Of a DNA stretch of 64,000 nucleotides, positions 12,153 to 25,100 are shown in pieces. Under the pieces are notes generated by a model. The model did no database searches. It was not told where the DNA came from and saw nothing but the letters and a program-made list of their open reading frames with translations. This stretch comes from Cyathus striatus. Its lineage: Eukaryota > Basidiomycota > Agaricomycetes > Agaricales > Nidulariaceae. Position numbers and translations under genes: made by a program. Every line of letters starts with the position of its first letter. Positions within the stretch are counted from its first letter, which is position 1. Where the stretch lies: positions 5,146,001 to 5,210,000 of the forward strand of contig JAOVFP010000003.1 of assembly GCA_025738555.1 (NCBI GenBank), given 5' to 3'.

Positions 12153-12299
12153 AGTATTTCATCCTATTATAGTGACTATATTGCATAATAAGGTGGCATA
12201 AAGCTATCTAATTACCATTAAGCTCCACCAAAAAAATCCTTGGAGTGAATGCTTTTGATGATAATGGATCAAGCAGGATAAGTAATTCTATACTATAGT

Positions 12300-12385
12300 G
12301 GCCTGATGGTCTAGTCGCATGATTCCTCGTTTGGGAATAATAATTCATCTCGAGGAGGTCGGGGGTTCAATTCCCTCTCAGGCCC
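12300..12385 (+). tRNA. tRNA-Pro(TGG) with 14-nt intron
   Basis: The acceptor stem is perfect (GGCCTGA with TCAGGCC), with discriminator C. The anticodon arm is CCTCG-TTTGGG, a 14-nt insert, then T-CGAGG. That places TGG in the loop and an intron after position 37, where eukaryotic tRNA introns sit. The T arm is GGGGG-TTCAATT-CCCTC. Without the intron it is 72 nt. One oddity is the D loop, AGTCGCA, where the usual G18G19 pair reads CG. It could be a functional minor copy or a decaying one. Confidence 0.75.
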
Positions 12386-12602
12386 ATTATTTTTAACATA
12401 GTTCTAGTGAGGCGAGTCAGTGACTACCTTCGGGGCCAATAGTTTGAGAGTTCAATTATTATTTTTGTTGTGGTCCTGTCAAAACTTAACAGCAAGCATA
12501 GAACTTGTTTGTTAAATGGTGCACTCTCCCCACACTCGGCGATCAGGGGTTCAATTCCCTCTCAAACCGGTTCTATTGACCACCTTCGGAGCCGCTAGAT
12601 TG
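12361..12602 (+). repeat. tRNA-3'-half-related imperfect repeats
   Basis: The T-arm sequence GGGGTTCAATTCCCTCTCA of the tRNA at 12362-12380 recurs at 12546-12564. Each is followed by a block ACCTTCGG(G/A)GCC with TTCAAT or ATTCAAT further on (12423-12456 and 12581-12612). This looks like a decayed tandem copy or a tRNA-derived retroelement fragment. No complete second cloverleaf can be folded. Confidence 0.55.
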
Positions 12603-14840
12603 GGGATTCAATAGTCATTTTTGACTTTGAGGGAGTTTGAGGTAATGGTTTTAATTCCAGACCAGGGCCCTGTTCATGTTCATTTTGTTTTCATTATACT
12701 TTTTGGCTGATGCAATATAAGTGGAATCACGCTTCCACAGTTATGAAATCTTCGTCTCGTTTGGTTCTCCTAATATCGAAAAAGCATTTTACTTACCATC
12801 GCAAGTTGTTCGGTAAGACCTCGCCAAGAACCCAGTAAATATGTGTCCTGTCACTATGTTTTTAGAATGCGCTGCATTTGCGGCTGGGCGTGCTATGTAT
12901 AACCACCATGACGTTCAAGGTCTCTTTATCTAATCTCATGATCAGCAAAGACCTCCTGAATCCCTGTTGGCGGATGTCTCAACAAGAAGGAATTATAAAA
13001 TTCAAAGAATCGAAAATCAAATGTCCGCGTATTTCCCGAACTTCGCGCACCTGATGCAAATTTATAATCTGGCGTCTCCGCTTCCAACCTCAAAAAGATT
13101 GTAAATCAAGAGTACCTGTCTGATTTCCAAACGTGACGCTATGATACCGAACAAGGTTAAAAATACGACGTTGCATGACTTCATCACCGGGAAGTATAAA
13201 TTTGTTTTAAACTTAGGACGAGAGTTCCGAAAGATGAGTATCAATCTTGCTAGTGTACTGCACTTTATCAATCATCATTACCGTACATAGTTTAAAGTGG
13301 TCTTCATACCCGAAGAAAAAGGAGAGCCCCTATTTTGTCCATAGCGCTCGAAGGAGTCCCGGAAGAGAGCATCGAAGCGGAAATAAGTATTAGCAAATAT
13401 CCTGCAGGAAGTACAAGAAAGTGAGAAGTAGGAGTTGTTCCTAGGCCCTCTGGATTACGCTTGCTTACGGGTGAGTGATGTAAGAATCTGATTCGATAAT
13501 GTATAAAGAGAAGGGGTGAGAAATAAGGCTAATAATTTTAAGTACATACGTTGACATGATTAAGGGTTGGGCCCTTGGGAGCTTATCTTTACCTCATCGC
13601 TACATTGCACGTTTTGAAAGGTATATATATGTCGCGATAGTGATTTGGTAAACGGGCATGCAAGGAGGTGAAGATCTTTGTCAAATGTTAGTGCTGTGCA
13701 AGTTGCAACGGATGACAGTAAAGCAAAGAGCGCCATTATCTGGTTTTATCAGATACAGTATGCTTACAAGTGACGCAGTGAGATGATCATGATAGACGCG
13801 AATCGGAAGAGCACGCAATGTGAGTGTATCAATGGGCTGGGCTTCCATTTCACGTCTTTGTGATTAGATACGAGAGGCGTGGAATGTAGGTCTGGATTAA
13901 GGTTCCGAGTTGGGGTTGGGAAACCTGTTACCAGGTGTATGGGAAAGAAAAGCCGTGCCAGAAGGCATCGTTGGCAAAGTACGAGGAGACTTGCTTGACA
14001 ATGGACACAAGTTCGAAAAGAGAAGCATCCTTTCAGAAAAAATTGAGCTCTAGATCGAGACGCGCTGTAATCAGATGCGTGGAAACACGGGTATAGCAAG
14101 TGGTATTCCCGAGAAAAAGATGTCCATGGCACACGTTTGCGTGTTTGGGTGGACCGAGATTACCTCGGGTTAACTGGATGAGAGATGGCTCATATGGGGT
14201 GGGTGAGTCAGATTGGGAAGCTGGGAAAGTTCCGACGGAGATGTAGAGAGGATGATGATGGTGAAACGGAAAGGGCGTTGAGAGGGGAAGTTGGACGGGA
14301 GAGCGGAAGTTGCAAGCCGTGGTGACGAGAGAGAGACGAAGGAGGTAAGTCAACGGCTGGGCTGCGGTGGGATGGGCAGGTGAAATGGATTGGAACTGCG
14401 GTGATTGATGGGGCGTGGCTAGATTTTGTCGGGATATGGACATATTTAGATGGTTGGGAAGGATAAAGGTGCCGGCGGCGGCGTGAGGGATGTGAGAAGA
14501 GTGAAAAGAAAAGAGAATAATATAAAATGGATAAATGGCAGAAAGTGGAAAATGGAGAAGAATAGGGAGAGATGGCCCAAAAGGGATTTGAATTTTGAGA
14601 AATAAAATATTGTTGTAACACGTTGTGGCACTGGCTGTTGAGCTGACAGAGTAGTGACACTCGCAACTTTTGGGTTTCCCTCTGCTCTCTTCTCTCCCGT
14701 CTGTCATGTCCTTGTAGTCCTGTACCACCATCCACCCATTCCCACTCACCACACCATCCCCGTCTCTCCTCTCCTCCCCTTCCCCTGCTGTCTCTCCCAC
14801 CCCTTACCCCATATCATCACTTTTCTAAATACCTCCACAA
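12603..14840. other. Intergenic, no supported gene
   Basis: About 2.2 kb with no domain-bearing reading frame. Open frames on the minus strand around 14033-14800 are long only because the plus strand is C/T-rich, and they show no domain. The C/T-rich tract from about 14660 to 14840 is probably the promoter and 5' UTR of the zinc-finger gene. Confidence 0.5.
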
Positions 14841-16743
14841 ATGTCTGATTTTGATCACTCCACCTCCACCAACCTCAGTGCCCCTCCCCTTACTGTAACG
14901 TCACACGAACCATTCCACTCTCTTCCCAACTAATCACCCTCCCAGCAATCAGATGCCGTAGCCAGTCTCCTCTCTCTCTCCTTCGATTCCCCTGTATCCT
15001 CCACACCTCCCCATCCACTCCCCCACTCTCTCCCCTCCAACAGCATCCTCACTACAAGCCTTGGTAGCGGCGTCAAGACCCATCGTCGATTGGCGTCCGC
15101 AGGGAAGACCAGGAGGAGGTTGAGCGATGCTAGAGAAGCCGCCGTTAGACCCTCGTTAGTCCTTTTCTCATTCCCCAACTTTTTTTGTTGGCTATCTGCC
15201 AGCGCGCTTCCGCTGCCAAAATACCTATATTCCTTCCTCCTGTCATCACTAGCTTACCTCCGCTTTTCTTCTCTTCGCTTCATCTCTATCTCTCTGGCGT
15301 CAGACCTAAATTAGCTGACGCCTTTTTTCTTTGCTGCTTCTTTCGTTTAGCCCGGCAACGCTTCAGGCTAGCGCAGCAGCTCTTCCTTGGCCTCGCTCTC
15401 GCTTTCCTCTTCCCCGCCCTCTCAGCATGCACATATCAGCACTTCCCTAACAGGAGCATCCAAAGTTATTGCCTCTGGACCCACCACCACTGCGCCGCTT
15501 AACGACGAGAGCAATTTCCATCAGCCTACGGCCATTGGTAACAGCGCTGATGAGAAATCGGGCGCCATCCCCATTTCAAATGGGAGGCACGGGAAGAAGA
15601 GAGGAATGGATCACAAATGCGAGAGCTGCTCCAAGGTAGATTTTATTTCTCCTCCCCTCAGCTTTTTCTATCACATTGCATATCGGGTGCATTTGGAGAA
15701 ATCACATTTGCTAACTTATTTTTATTACCTCCTATTCGCTAGATATACCGCCATCCATCGTGCTTAATCAAGCACCGCTGGGAACATACTCCTCACTGGC
15801 GTGAAGCCTCCAAGTTTGTACTAAGCAAGCACCAGCAGGTGCAGCTGCTGGAGGTGCGTCCTTCATTTCCCGTTCTTAAGAATTGCAATCTAAAAATACC
15901 GCTCCATTTCGTTCCTCTCGACAGGCAGCAGCTATCCTGTCCCACCTATCCCCCTCAGCGTCAGGGGGCAGATCTCTTCCAGAGGACAGATCCCTCTGGC
16001 CATCGTTCCTCAGTGGGGGGTCGCTTCCACCTCCAGAGCCGCCGGTCCCCGCCGGAACGGTAACCGTATCCGCGCTTACCTCTTCCAGTGAAGTAGAGAA
16101 GCAAGAGTACCCCACATACCCTGTATCCAGCTCTGTGCCTTCCGGGACAGCCGCGGCTGGGTTTAAGAGATCAACATCCGCTGGTCCGAGGTTGCACGAT
16201 TACTCAGTGCCTATTTCTGCTGGAAGCGTTAGTGCTGTTCGACCAGGGGTGCTTGGTGTGCCTACCACCTCTGTGGGTGTTAATGTCAACGTCAATCTGC
16301 CGCCGGCAGGTGGAATCGTGATCCCCACTGCACCTATGGCTGTTCCTACGCCCACCTCAGGCGGGCGCGATATCTTCAACGGCTATCGTAGCCCTGGGTC
16401 CTTTGCGTCTTCTTCTGGTGTACCGGGGTCGGGGTCGTACGCTGGCGCACAGGGCTGGTCCCTTCCCAGATCGAGTATCCGCTCTGGGTCCAGAAGCCGG
16501 TCCACGAGCCGGAGCGAAGACGACGACGGCAGCTTTGATGGTGAAGTCGGCGTGAGCAGCTATGCGTACGGGAGGTGGAAGAGAGAGGAAGATGACGAGT
16601 ATGGGTTTAGTATGAGGGAGGAAGATGAGGACGAAGAGGCGAGAGGCGCGAAAGGTGTTGTTGTGGATAAGGTCAAGGTGCGAGGTGGGAGAGAAGACGA
16701 TGAGGAGTGGGACGGCATGGAGATGGAGATGGATATGGATTAG
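14841..16743 (+). CDS. Single C2H2 zinc-finger protein, putative transcription regulator
   Basis: Five exons give a clean frame of 462 residues: 14841-14894, 14946-15154, 15440-15635, 15743-15853 and 15925-16743. Intron 1 has a CTAAT branch-like site. Exons 3 and 4 together build one C2H2 finger, CESC-x12-HRWEH (C-x2-C-x12-H-x3-H), with an intron inside the finger. The conserved-looking stretch HTPHWREASKFVLSKHQQVQ follows, then a helical LLEAAAILSHLS. The rest is Ser/Pro/Gly-rich and probably disordered. The C-terminus is strongly acidic (residues about 390-462), which could be an activation region. A single finger with this flank is a recurrent fungal arrangement, but I cannot name an orthologue. 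DNA binding is inferred from the finger only. Confidence 0.85.
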
Positions 16744-17566
16744 TTGGGGAGCTTATCAGAACCACCCTGCAAGCACGGAAGGACGAAGAAGAAGAAGAAA
16801 TCAAGAATGGAACACTTGCACGAACACACGAAATTTCAGGATACTCCACATCCTTTCATGAACGTTTTTATTCACTCTCTCCCTCACTCATCCTTCGTAC
16901 GCGGACTTTGGGGTCCCCGGTAGTGGACTTACGCGGAACCTGGGAACTGTGATCTTTCTGGTTTTTTTCTGTCGTTATCTGGCCATGGTACCCGTTTTAT
17001 AACCCGGCCTTCTTTTTCCGCGTTTTTTTCTTTGTATATCACATTTTTTTTCACCTTCACTTCATTTCACCTCATGTTGTTTTACTTTTTTATATCTCCC
17101 TTCTCCCGGTTCAAAGGTCATACGGACATGCACGCACAGCCGTCCATCCCATTCATTTCCTTCGTATATTTTGCTTAGTTTCATTCTTCAAATTTACTTT
17201 TTACTTATCCCTGCATCGATACACCCCGTCTCCGCGTTGCTGCTGCTGCTTTTTTATATCCGTTCAGCCTTTAGCATCGCCCCCCTGGACTGTCTGTTGT
17301 TGTTGTTTTAGTGACCATTTCAAAGAATGTATGTATTATTACTATCCATAGCTACCGCATTGCAAATTCCATGGTTTTAACTGTATATGTACTTATGTCA
17401 GGGTGCGAGAGGTGAATAGATTAAAGTAAGTTAGTGACAGATGCTAGATGAAGTGTATCATGTACATATGTAAGGATATAGGTAAGAAGGGCCTAAGGGA
17501 ATTAAATAGGGTACGTATAGTCTAAAGTTCGTGTACATGCATAGTAGTCACATAGATAGATACATA
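16744..17566. other. Convergent intergenic region / 3' UTRs
   Basis: This lies between two convergent genes. It contains T-rich tracts and CTGCTGCTGC near 17238, and no coding sequence that I can support. Confidence 0.5.
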
Positions 17567-18653
17567 TCAAGGGCAGGAGGAGAACAGGCGGACATAGAGC
17601 AGAGCGAGTAGCACCCCGAGCAAAAATGAAGCAAGGTGATTCTTCGCATTTGGTGATATCGATGACGGGTGGAGGAAGGACGTCTTTCGCTGTACCCGTG
17701 TGATAAGCCCACGTAGGTGGTTCTTTTGTGAGGCTGTGCCATTTGCCAGATTCTTCTTATAGGGTAATGCAAGCCCTGGAAGGCCATCTAAGCTTTTGGT
17801 GTTCCGAGCGTCCCACCATGCCTTCATTCCGTTTGGGTTAATGGAGAGGGATGATTCAGATGGAGAGGATTCGCCGAAATCGTCGATTTTTTCCTTTTTT
17901 GCAGCCCAATCCACCAGTTGCTTCCGGTGAGAGAGGAATTGGTAATAGGGGACTGAGTACCCGCATGTCTGGGATCATATGGGTAAGCAGAGCCGTAGTT
18001 GGGAGCAGAGCAGAGAATAGAAAGGAAGGACAAGTGGGAATAGTCGAGAACATGCACCAATGTCACGCGGGTAGGTTTCACGGTGATATGGATCGAATGA
18101 ATGGTAACTTACGCTGGCTACCTTGTATATGTCGACGACGATGGCGGCGCGAGAACCTGGTGTTCTCTCTCCTCCTGGAAGAAGTGCGTCGTACTCCGGG
18201 GTGCCAAATTCGTATACCGACCCTGAAAACGGAATGAGGCTCCCTGAGTTCAGTAGGAATCACCGAGGAGCGGAACAACCAACCTCGGCCATATAATCTG
18301 ACGATCCTCGGGGGGCCGTCGAATGCATTGAACATCACTGTGATGCGTCCATTCTCGCGTATGTGGGCGATAGTTTCCACGCCTGATGTTTTTTTTATGG
18401 GCGAAAGTTAGAAACAGGTACGTGGGCTGACGGGTAACGTAACCCGTGGTGTGGGTTGCCACTCACCAGTGCCACTGAGGTCTTCGTACCATACTCGATG
18501 CGAGCTGGCGACGTGAAAGGTACCCTCTACACCTTTCGGTGAAATGTTAACGTGCCCATTAGCAGTCAGGGGCGCTGAGGCCACCCAGAATATATGTTGC
18601 TTGGTGATCCATTCTATGATAGGTTCTGGAATTTCATCGAAGAACTGGCCCAT
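17567..18653 (-). CDS. Pyridoxamine 5'-phosphate oxidase-like FMN-binding protein, tail-anchored (copy 2)
   Basis: This is the intact paralogue of the gene at 1676-2666. Exons, in transcript order, are 18653-18467, 18382-18284, 18222-18113 and 17968-17567, giving 265 residues with no frame problem. Start MGQFFDEIPEP was chosen over an in-frame Met 15 codons upstream because it aligns with copy 1. Motifs are GHVNISPKG, DLSG, ETIAHIRENGRITVMF, RIVRLYGRG and YEFGTPEYD. Exon 4 begins TCGYSVPYYQF. The C-terminus ends with a hydrophobic anchor, SFLLGVLLALLYVRLF. Intron positions and phases match copy 1, so the pair arose by DNA-level duplication and not by retroposition. The substrate is unknown; FMN binding and membrane anchoring are inferred. 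Confidence 0.88.
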
Positions 18654-19524
18654 TGTGAAAAGAGAGCACCGGGTATAAGTGGGTGGGTAGTATAACACAG
18701 AGTAGAAATAGTAAGAAAAGTCACCACAACTTTTCAGCCTCTATATAGTCAGCAAGTGGCATGGATATATACAGCTCCCTGCAAAAGCCGGAGCTAAGTC
18801 GAAAAAAGTTGACGTATGGTTAGGCAGGTGGTTGCCCTAAAATTGCTGCCGGCGGGAGATGCAACGTTACCGCGGCGTCAGATGGCCCTACAAATTGGGG
18901 ATATCTGAAAACAGTGGCGTGTGTGGGTGACTCAGTCACAGATATAACTCCACCAACCAGATTCCTTCGCGGAGGTCCCGCAGATTTCATGGGTGTAAAA
19001 AGACAGATCGATCTATTGACCCCGTGGGCTTGTTTTTCTCCCTCAAGACGCGTTTACTATACAGCCTCCACTCCTTGTTCTGGAGATGATTAATTCATCC
19101 CAAATATGAAGATGAAACCGCAACCCGTGTGTTCTTTTACTAAGAGATGCAATTGAAATATGTCACGAGAACCCTGCTTTGCGGAGCTGGCAGAATCAAC
19201 TTGTATTGGTAGTATCATGCCTAACTAAAGGCTATTAAATCCCTGGAGACCAAATGTGAACCTGAGCGAATAAGCTAGTGTTTTACGGAAACAGGAGCGA
19301 TATTCCGCACTCCAAGAGAATTGTGGATGAGGGACCGGACGAAGTCGCCAAACAGTGACACTGGCACCACTGTGCCGTATTGGCGAACATTCACGTGATC
19401 GTGTCGTCATAAAGAAACTTCACGAAAATCCCTTGTCCTTCTCCTCAGGATAAATACCTGAGGTAGCTCCCTGGATTTATTTGATTTTATAAGCCCCAAA
19501 GTTACGTCTGTACATCCTTCATCC
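18654..19524. other. Intergenic, probable divergent promoters
   Basis: Lies between divergently transcribed genes. TATATAG near 18741-18747 may serve the minus-strand gene, and GATAAATAC near 19450 the F-box gene. No coding sequence recognised. Confidence 0.45.
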
Positions 19525-20811
19525 ATGTCCCCCATGTCCCCGCTCCAACATTTTGATTTTAGAAATATTCCAGCGGAGCTGGTCAGCGCTATTGTGGAAC
19601 ATTTGGAAACCGATAAGCAGACACTTCTATCACTTGGATTGACTTCTCACACGTTTCTCTCGGCCAGTAGACCGTTCTTATTTGCGAGGGTTGTTCTCAG
19701 TGACAGCAACCTACACTTTTTCCTAAAGACATTAGAAAGCCCTTCTTGGAATACTTTTCTGGCAGTTATACAAGAACTTGTCCTGGGACCTGGCCATGCT
19801 AGCTATTCGCCGTCGTTTTTCATTGCCTCGTGTTGGGAAAGGTCTAGAATATTAAAACGTATAAGTAGCCTTAAAACCCTGAGAATAGCCTCGCCAAGCT
19901 GGTGGTCTACCTCCCCGTTATGTTTTAGGGACCTTCTGTTGTTCTTGGAGTTAATCCATCTGGATATTTGCATTTTGGGATCACCTTTTACGAGCTGGTT
20001 GGAGCTTCCGGAGGTTATTGGATTATTCAATTTTAAGGCGCTCTCGTTATGTAGTCTGGATACTGCCGATTGGACACACCCAGTTCCTGGTCCTCCTCCG
20101 ACCTCGGTCGAGATAACTAATGAATGGCCATTCTATCTGCATTATCTGAAGGCGTTTCACTCGTACGAGATTGCATATATCCTTTCTCGTCTGCCGCGTG
20201 TTTCACCAGGCCATGGGTCTCTACCTCCCATATGTTATCTTTCCGTAAAACTTCCAGAAAGCAGCAGCTCTTCCTACGGCACGGCAGTCGCGGATCTATT
20301 GCGTGCAACGCCTGTCACGCACATCCTATTCAATGTGCCTCTGCTGATATACTGTGAGACATTTACACGTTTATGGCTGTGGCATAACTGATTTTTCTCC
20401 ACAGCTGATTACCAGTTCGATGTGGAGGATTTTTCCTCCATTGAGAGTATCCATATCGTTGACCCATATAGCGCTGGAGGGTCACTGACTCGCCGGAGAG
20501 CTATTTCGCGTTTACTACGGAATTTATCAAGCCTTACTGTTCATGAAATAACAGTTACGGTATCAATTGCGCCGCTGAATGTTGTTTTCCGGTACGATAC
20601 CGATTGGGACGAGCCATTTCAAGAAGTATCGGACACCGCGTTCCCGAGGCTAAAGAGATTTATCTACCGTGTTAGAATACCATTCTATACACAGCTGAGT
20701 GCCGTGGAGAAAGAAAATCTGATCAGAAAAGGACCTTTCGCTACTTTTCTTGACCGCGGTATCCTCGAATTTCATGAAATTGTTTCTCCTCCTCCGAGTC
20801 GGATGTATTGA
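19525..20811 (+). CDS. F-box-like domain protein
   Basis: Two exons (19525-20353 and 20405-20811) join in frame to 411 residues. The N-terminus carries an F-box-like helix bundle: FRNIPAELVSAIVEHL, then TLLSLGLTSHTFLSASRP and FLFARVVL. Members of this large Agaricomycete family recruit substrates to SCF ubiquitin ligases through Skp1. The remainder has leucine-rich segments with LHLDICILGSP- and FKALSLCSL-type spacing, suggesting degenerate leucine-rich repeats. The substrate is unknown. There are two in-frame Met codons at the start (MSPMSP) and either could be used. Such genes expand and vary quickly, so orthology cannot be assigned. Confidence 0.75.
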
Positions 20812-22128
20812 CCTCTGTTGCCTCGCATTTAGCCTAATGTTTCTTACCGCTAATACTATAATATAAGAGTATTGTTGAAGGTTGCATGTCGCCGGCGGTC
20901 CTAAATACGGTACTGGCTCATTCACGCCGCAGTGAATCAAGAAATTCCGGCGGCGTGTAGTAATACATGCCCCACATGGATTTTCCGGCGGTTACTAGCC
21001 TATCCCGCGGCAGCAAATTGGGTGTAAATACATTGGAAAGCAAAGCTGACTGCTCCATAACGTTGATGGCACTTTACAAGACTAATCAGCAATGCTTCTT
21101 TTGGCTTCGAATAGTTCCATACGGACCCAGAATGATTGCGAATATATGCGTTTATCATAAAGTAACTGTAATATAAGAAGGTTTGGAAGTCTATGGAATG
21201 GTTGAGAACGGTATTGCTGATCATCAAGTGATGGACCACACGAGTAACAAGAAGGCAGTAGAAGATAAGTATACTCGTGGAGGTACCGCCAGGCAGCTAC
21301 TGACAGATGCCCGTCGCCGGGAACTCCTGATATATTCTTTCGGCATAATCAAATGGAATAACAGTGCAAGAGATGAATAAAACGAGTCAAGGGTCCCATG
21401 GAATTATGGAATCATGTGGGCATATCGAGAGAATTATTTTCAGTGGAGTGGTGGACCACAGCCTCCTTACTTAAATCTCATGTACAAATCTTCTAGGTGA
21501 GTCGCCTCAGTCGGAGTCGCCGTCAATAGCGACTGGTACGGGTAGTTAAACAAATTGGGACTCATTCTTCTAAAATCGCACCTTGTAAAGAGGTAGGCAG
21601 CTAGTGCGCTTCTATCAACGCGTAAACGCCATGTATTCAGATAATTCAAGTGCACAAGGCCGATAACAATTTTAGGAGAGCGACTGCCACCCTCAGTTTT
21701 AATAGACTTATCATGATAGAAATATGTACTAGGCGCTCCTTTTTGGCCGAAGGGAAGTATACTGTTTTAACTTCGCGTATTTTTCCAATTAAATGACGCA
21801 AATAATACGCAGGAACAACCTTTCTGGCTGAATGGACGGATGTTCATAGTTTGGAGGTAGCACTTGCGCACTTACTATTACTATATAAATTGATGCGCGT
21901 TAACTTCAACGCGTGATGCGTCTAAACACAAATATGCATAAATACCCAACTTCACAGCTTTGTCATTGTCAAGTTGTGAAGACCAACGTCGCGTCTCTTA
22001 GTCTCTAGACGTGTTTTTACCTTGTTTTTACTCTTTTAACGCGATATTATCCATTTTCTCTACTTTTTATATACTCATCTGATTCCTAGCGCGGCCTAAC
22101 ACGCTAATACCCGTAAATATCCTCAATT
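20812..22128. other. Intergenic, no supported gene
   Basis: About 1.3 kb of AT-rich DNA. Short open frames (for example near 21000-21240) have no domains. The region just upstream of 22129 is T-rich and is likely the DNA2 promoter and 5' UTR. Confidence 0.5.
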
Positions 22129-25100
22129 ATGCCACCCACTGCGATCCCTTCACAAGCAGAGGAGCTCGCGTTTATGAACGATCTGATGGGGGAACTGGAT
22201 GATTCATTCTGGAATGCCGTTCCAACGCCTGACAATTCGCCTGTAAAGCCTAAACATAAAATTCCTCAGGTGCCTACGACACCTCAAGGAAAAACACGAA
22301 AGCTGTGGCCAAGGATCTCGTTATACCCTCACCTTCAAAGGTTTTTGCTGCAGGAGACGTGGATGTTTCAGCACTGCTGGATGGTGCAGAAGACTGGGAT
22401 TTAGACATGGACAACCTCGAATCCCCGAGGAAAATTTCGCCAAAGAAGAATAACGTGGTAAAGTCTTTTGCGGCTTTTTTCCCTGTTGTAAACTAACTAC
22501 CTACTCCCCCAGAATTCTAAAACTCATAAAGGATCATCTTTTACACGCCAAGATTGTGCTAGATGTATAGTGGAATCAATATATGAGTTGGAAGTAGCTC
22601 GTCACTGGCAAAAGGTTCTTCGATCTAGTATACATGCTCGTTTCTAAACTTACAATTACCTACAGAAATTGATAATAAAGGTTGAGCCCGGAGAAGAGCG
22701 TCGACAAGTTATTTTGCATGACGATTGGATTCATACTGATATACGGATAGGTCTGTACCCATTATTTCCCTCGTAGTCAGCATAAAAGCTAAAACGTATT
22801 CCACGAAGGTGATATCGTTAACATTTTAGGGCATTTTTCTCCTCTGTCAACCTCTTCTTCTACTGTCACCGCAACTATATCCGTCACCGCGCAATCCAAC
22901 TTTCTTATTCTCCATCCTGACATCCTCATCACTGCTACTGCACTCTCCAATGCACCACAGTGTCGACGGAAACCAATACTTTCGGCTATGGTACGGTCTA
23001 CAAGTGATGTCACCCCGGCACTCGTTTGGGGAAATATGCTTCATGAGATAATGCAGACATGCCTTACAGAAAACCACTGGGAAGAATCATGGATCAATGA
23101 GCGCATCGATGAGTCTATTGTTGACAACATGTCACAACTTGTCAAAATTGATATTAAAGTTGAACAAGCGAAACAAGAGCTTGTGACAAGGGCAAGAGGA
23201 TTGCAAGTCTTCGCTAAGAGGTATCTTTCTGATACTCCGAAGGTGAGCTTCATGAAGGCCTCGTGTTTGACGTAGAATTCATGTCTTGCTTCTCAGCCAG
23301 AGGCCATTCTTACCAACACACGATCTTCTATTAACCAAGGATCCTCTCTGCTTGCTATAAACCAATTGCTAGATGTGGAAGAGGACATATGGTCCCCGAC
23401 CTATGGTATCAAGGGAAAGCTAGATGTTACAGTCAACGCCGTTATTTCTGACCCTTCCCCAACCCAAGGGATTTTCAGGACTGCACACGTTACAACATCC
23501 GGTCCTATGCCGTTTGAAATAAAGACAGGACGGACCGTTGCAGGGCTAGAGCACCGTGCACAAACCATGCTGTACACGTTACTAGCTGCTGAACGTTATG
23601 GGGCCGAAGTTCCGTCCGGACTGCTGTACTATACTCAGAGCGATGAGGTCGTTAGAGTCCCCACCAGTAGAAATGAACTGCGCGCGTTGATATGCGCTAG
23701 GAATGAAATGGCCATATATATGATGCGGAGATTGGCAAAAGCGAATAGCAAGTCTAGCACTAATATTGAGGCGGGGAATGCGAAACAGGAACATTTCCTC
23801 CCGCCTACAATCGATGATGATAGGCTTTGTAAAAGATGCTACTCTCTGGACACCTGCATGCTCTATCGGAAGGCGTTTGAAACCCCTATGGATCCTTCTT
23901 CTCCTTTGTACGACACTTTCGAACTGAAAACAGCTCACCTTACTTCCACCCAAGTTGCCTTCTTCAGAAAATGGGAAACATTAGTAACGTTCGAGGAACA
24001 AGATTCCGTTCGTTTCAAGAAGGAACTTTGGACCATGGGCGCAGTGGAAAGGGAGAAAAAAGGGAGATGCTTTTCTGGGATGGCCCTGGATAACTCGTTT
24101 CAAATGGATAAGCCCAACGGCAACCTCCCCAAGATCGAGATTGAAGACGATAGTACGACCGCATCCCAAAGTAAGATTCACAGATACACGTACCGATTCG
24201 TCCGTGCAGGTTCCACGAGAGAAACGGCTGGTAATTTGCTCAATGGTCATATGAGTCTGGGGGATGCGGTGACAGTATCAGTAGAGCCGCATCTTTTGGC
24301 CCTAGCGAGAGGATTTATTGTTGGCCTTACACCCTACAATGTAACCGTCGGCGTGGACCATGACCTTTCTTCCAAAGTTATTACTGCACGTACCGGTAGT
24401 GCAGAAGACATCATCTTCCGAATCGACAAGGATGAGTTTGGTGGACTCATGGGTCGTATTCGCGATAATCTTGCAAATCTCTTTTACGCAGGTGGAGACG
24501 AGCGCAGGCTTGAGCTTATCGTAGACCTCAGGCTTCCTGTTTTCTCATTTCCTCCTGAGCTTTCTCCAACATCTCAGCGATTTATGGAAGAACTCAATCG
24601 ATGTCAGAAAGCAGCCATTATGAAAGTGCTTTGTGCTGAGGACTACGCTTTGATTCTTGGAATGCCTGGTACTGGCAAAACAACTGTTATTGCGGCCCTA
24701 CTTAAATTGCTGGTGGGGCAAGGCAAAACAGTGTTGTTGAGCTCGTACACTCATTCGGCGGTCGACACCATCTTGCGGAAGTTGGACGGTGCTGACTTTA
24801 GGATCCTGAGGCTAGGAAACATCGACAAGATACACCCTGAAGTACGGAAGCACACCTTGGGAGTGCGGAAGACAGCCATATCAGTAGAACAACTTGAACA
24901 GCAACTTATGACTCCACCAGTTGTCGCAACAACATGTTTATCCGTGGATCAGTGAGTCAACTGCGGTAACGATGAAAAAAAAATCTAATTATAAATCATA
25001 GTGCCTTGTTCACCCGACGGAAGTTTGACTACTGCATTGTTGATGAGGCATCACAGATCACACTTCCTACTTGTCTAGGACCGCTGAGATACGCAGAAAA

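Noticed and set aside
14033..14800. 255-codon minus-strand open frame as a gene
   Set aside because: It arises from C/T-biased plus-strand DNA, shows no domain or splice structure, and overlaps the probable promoter of the zinc-finger gene.
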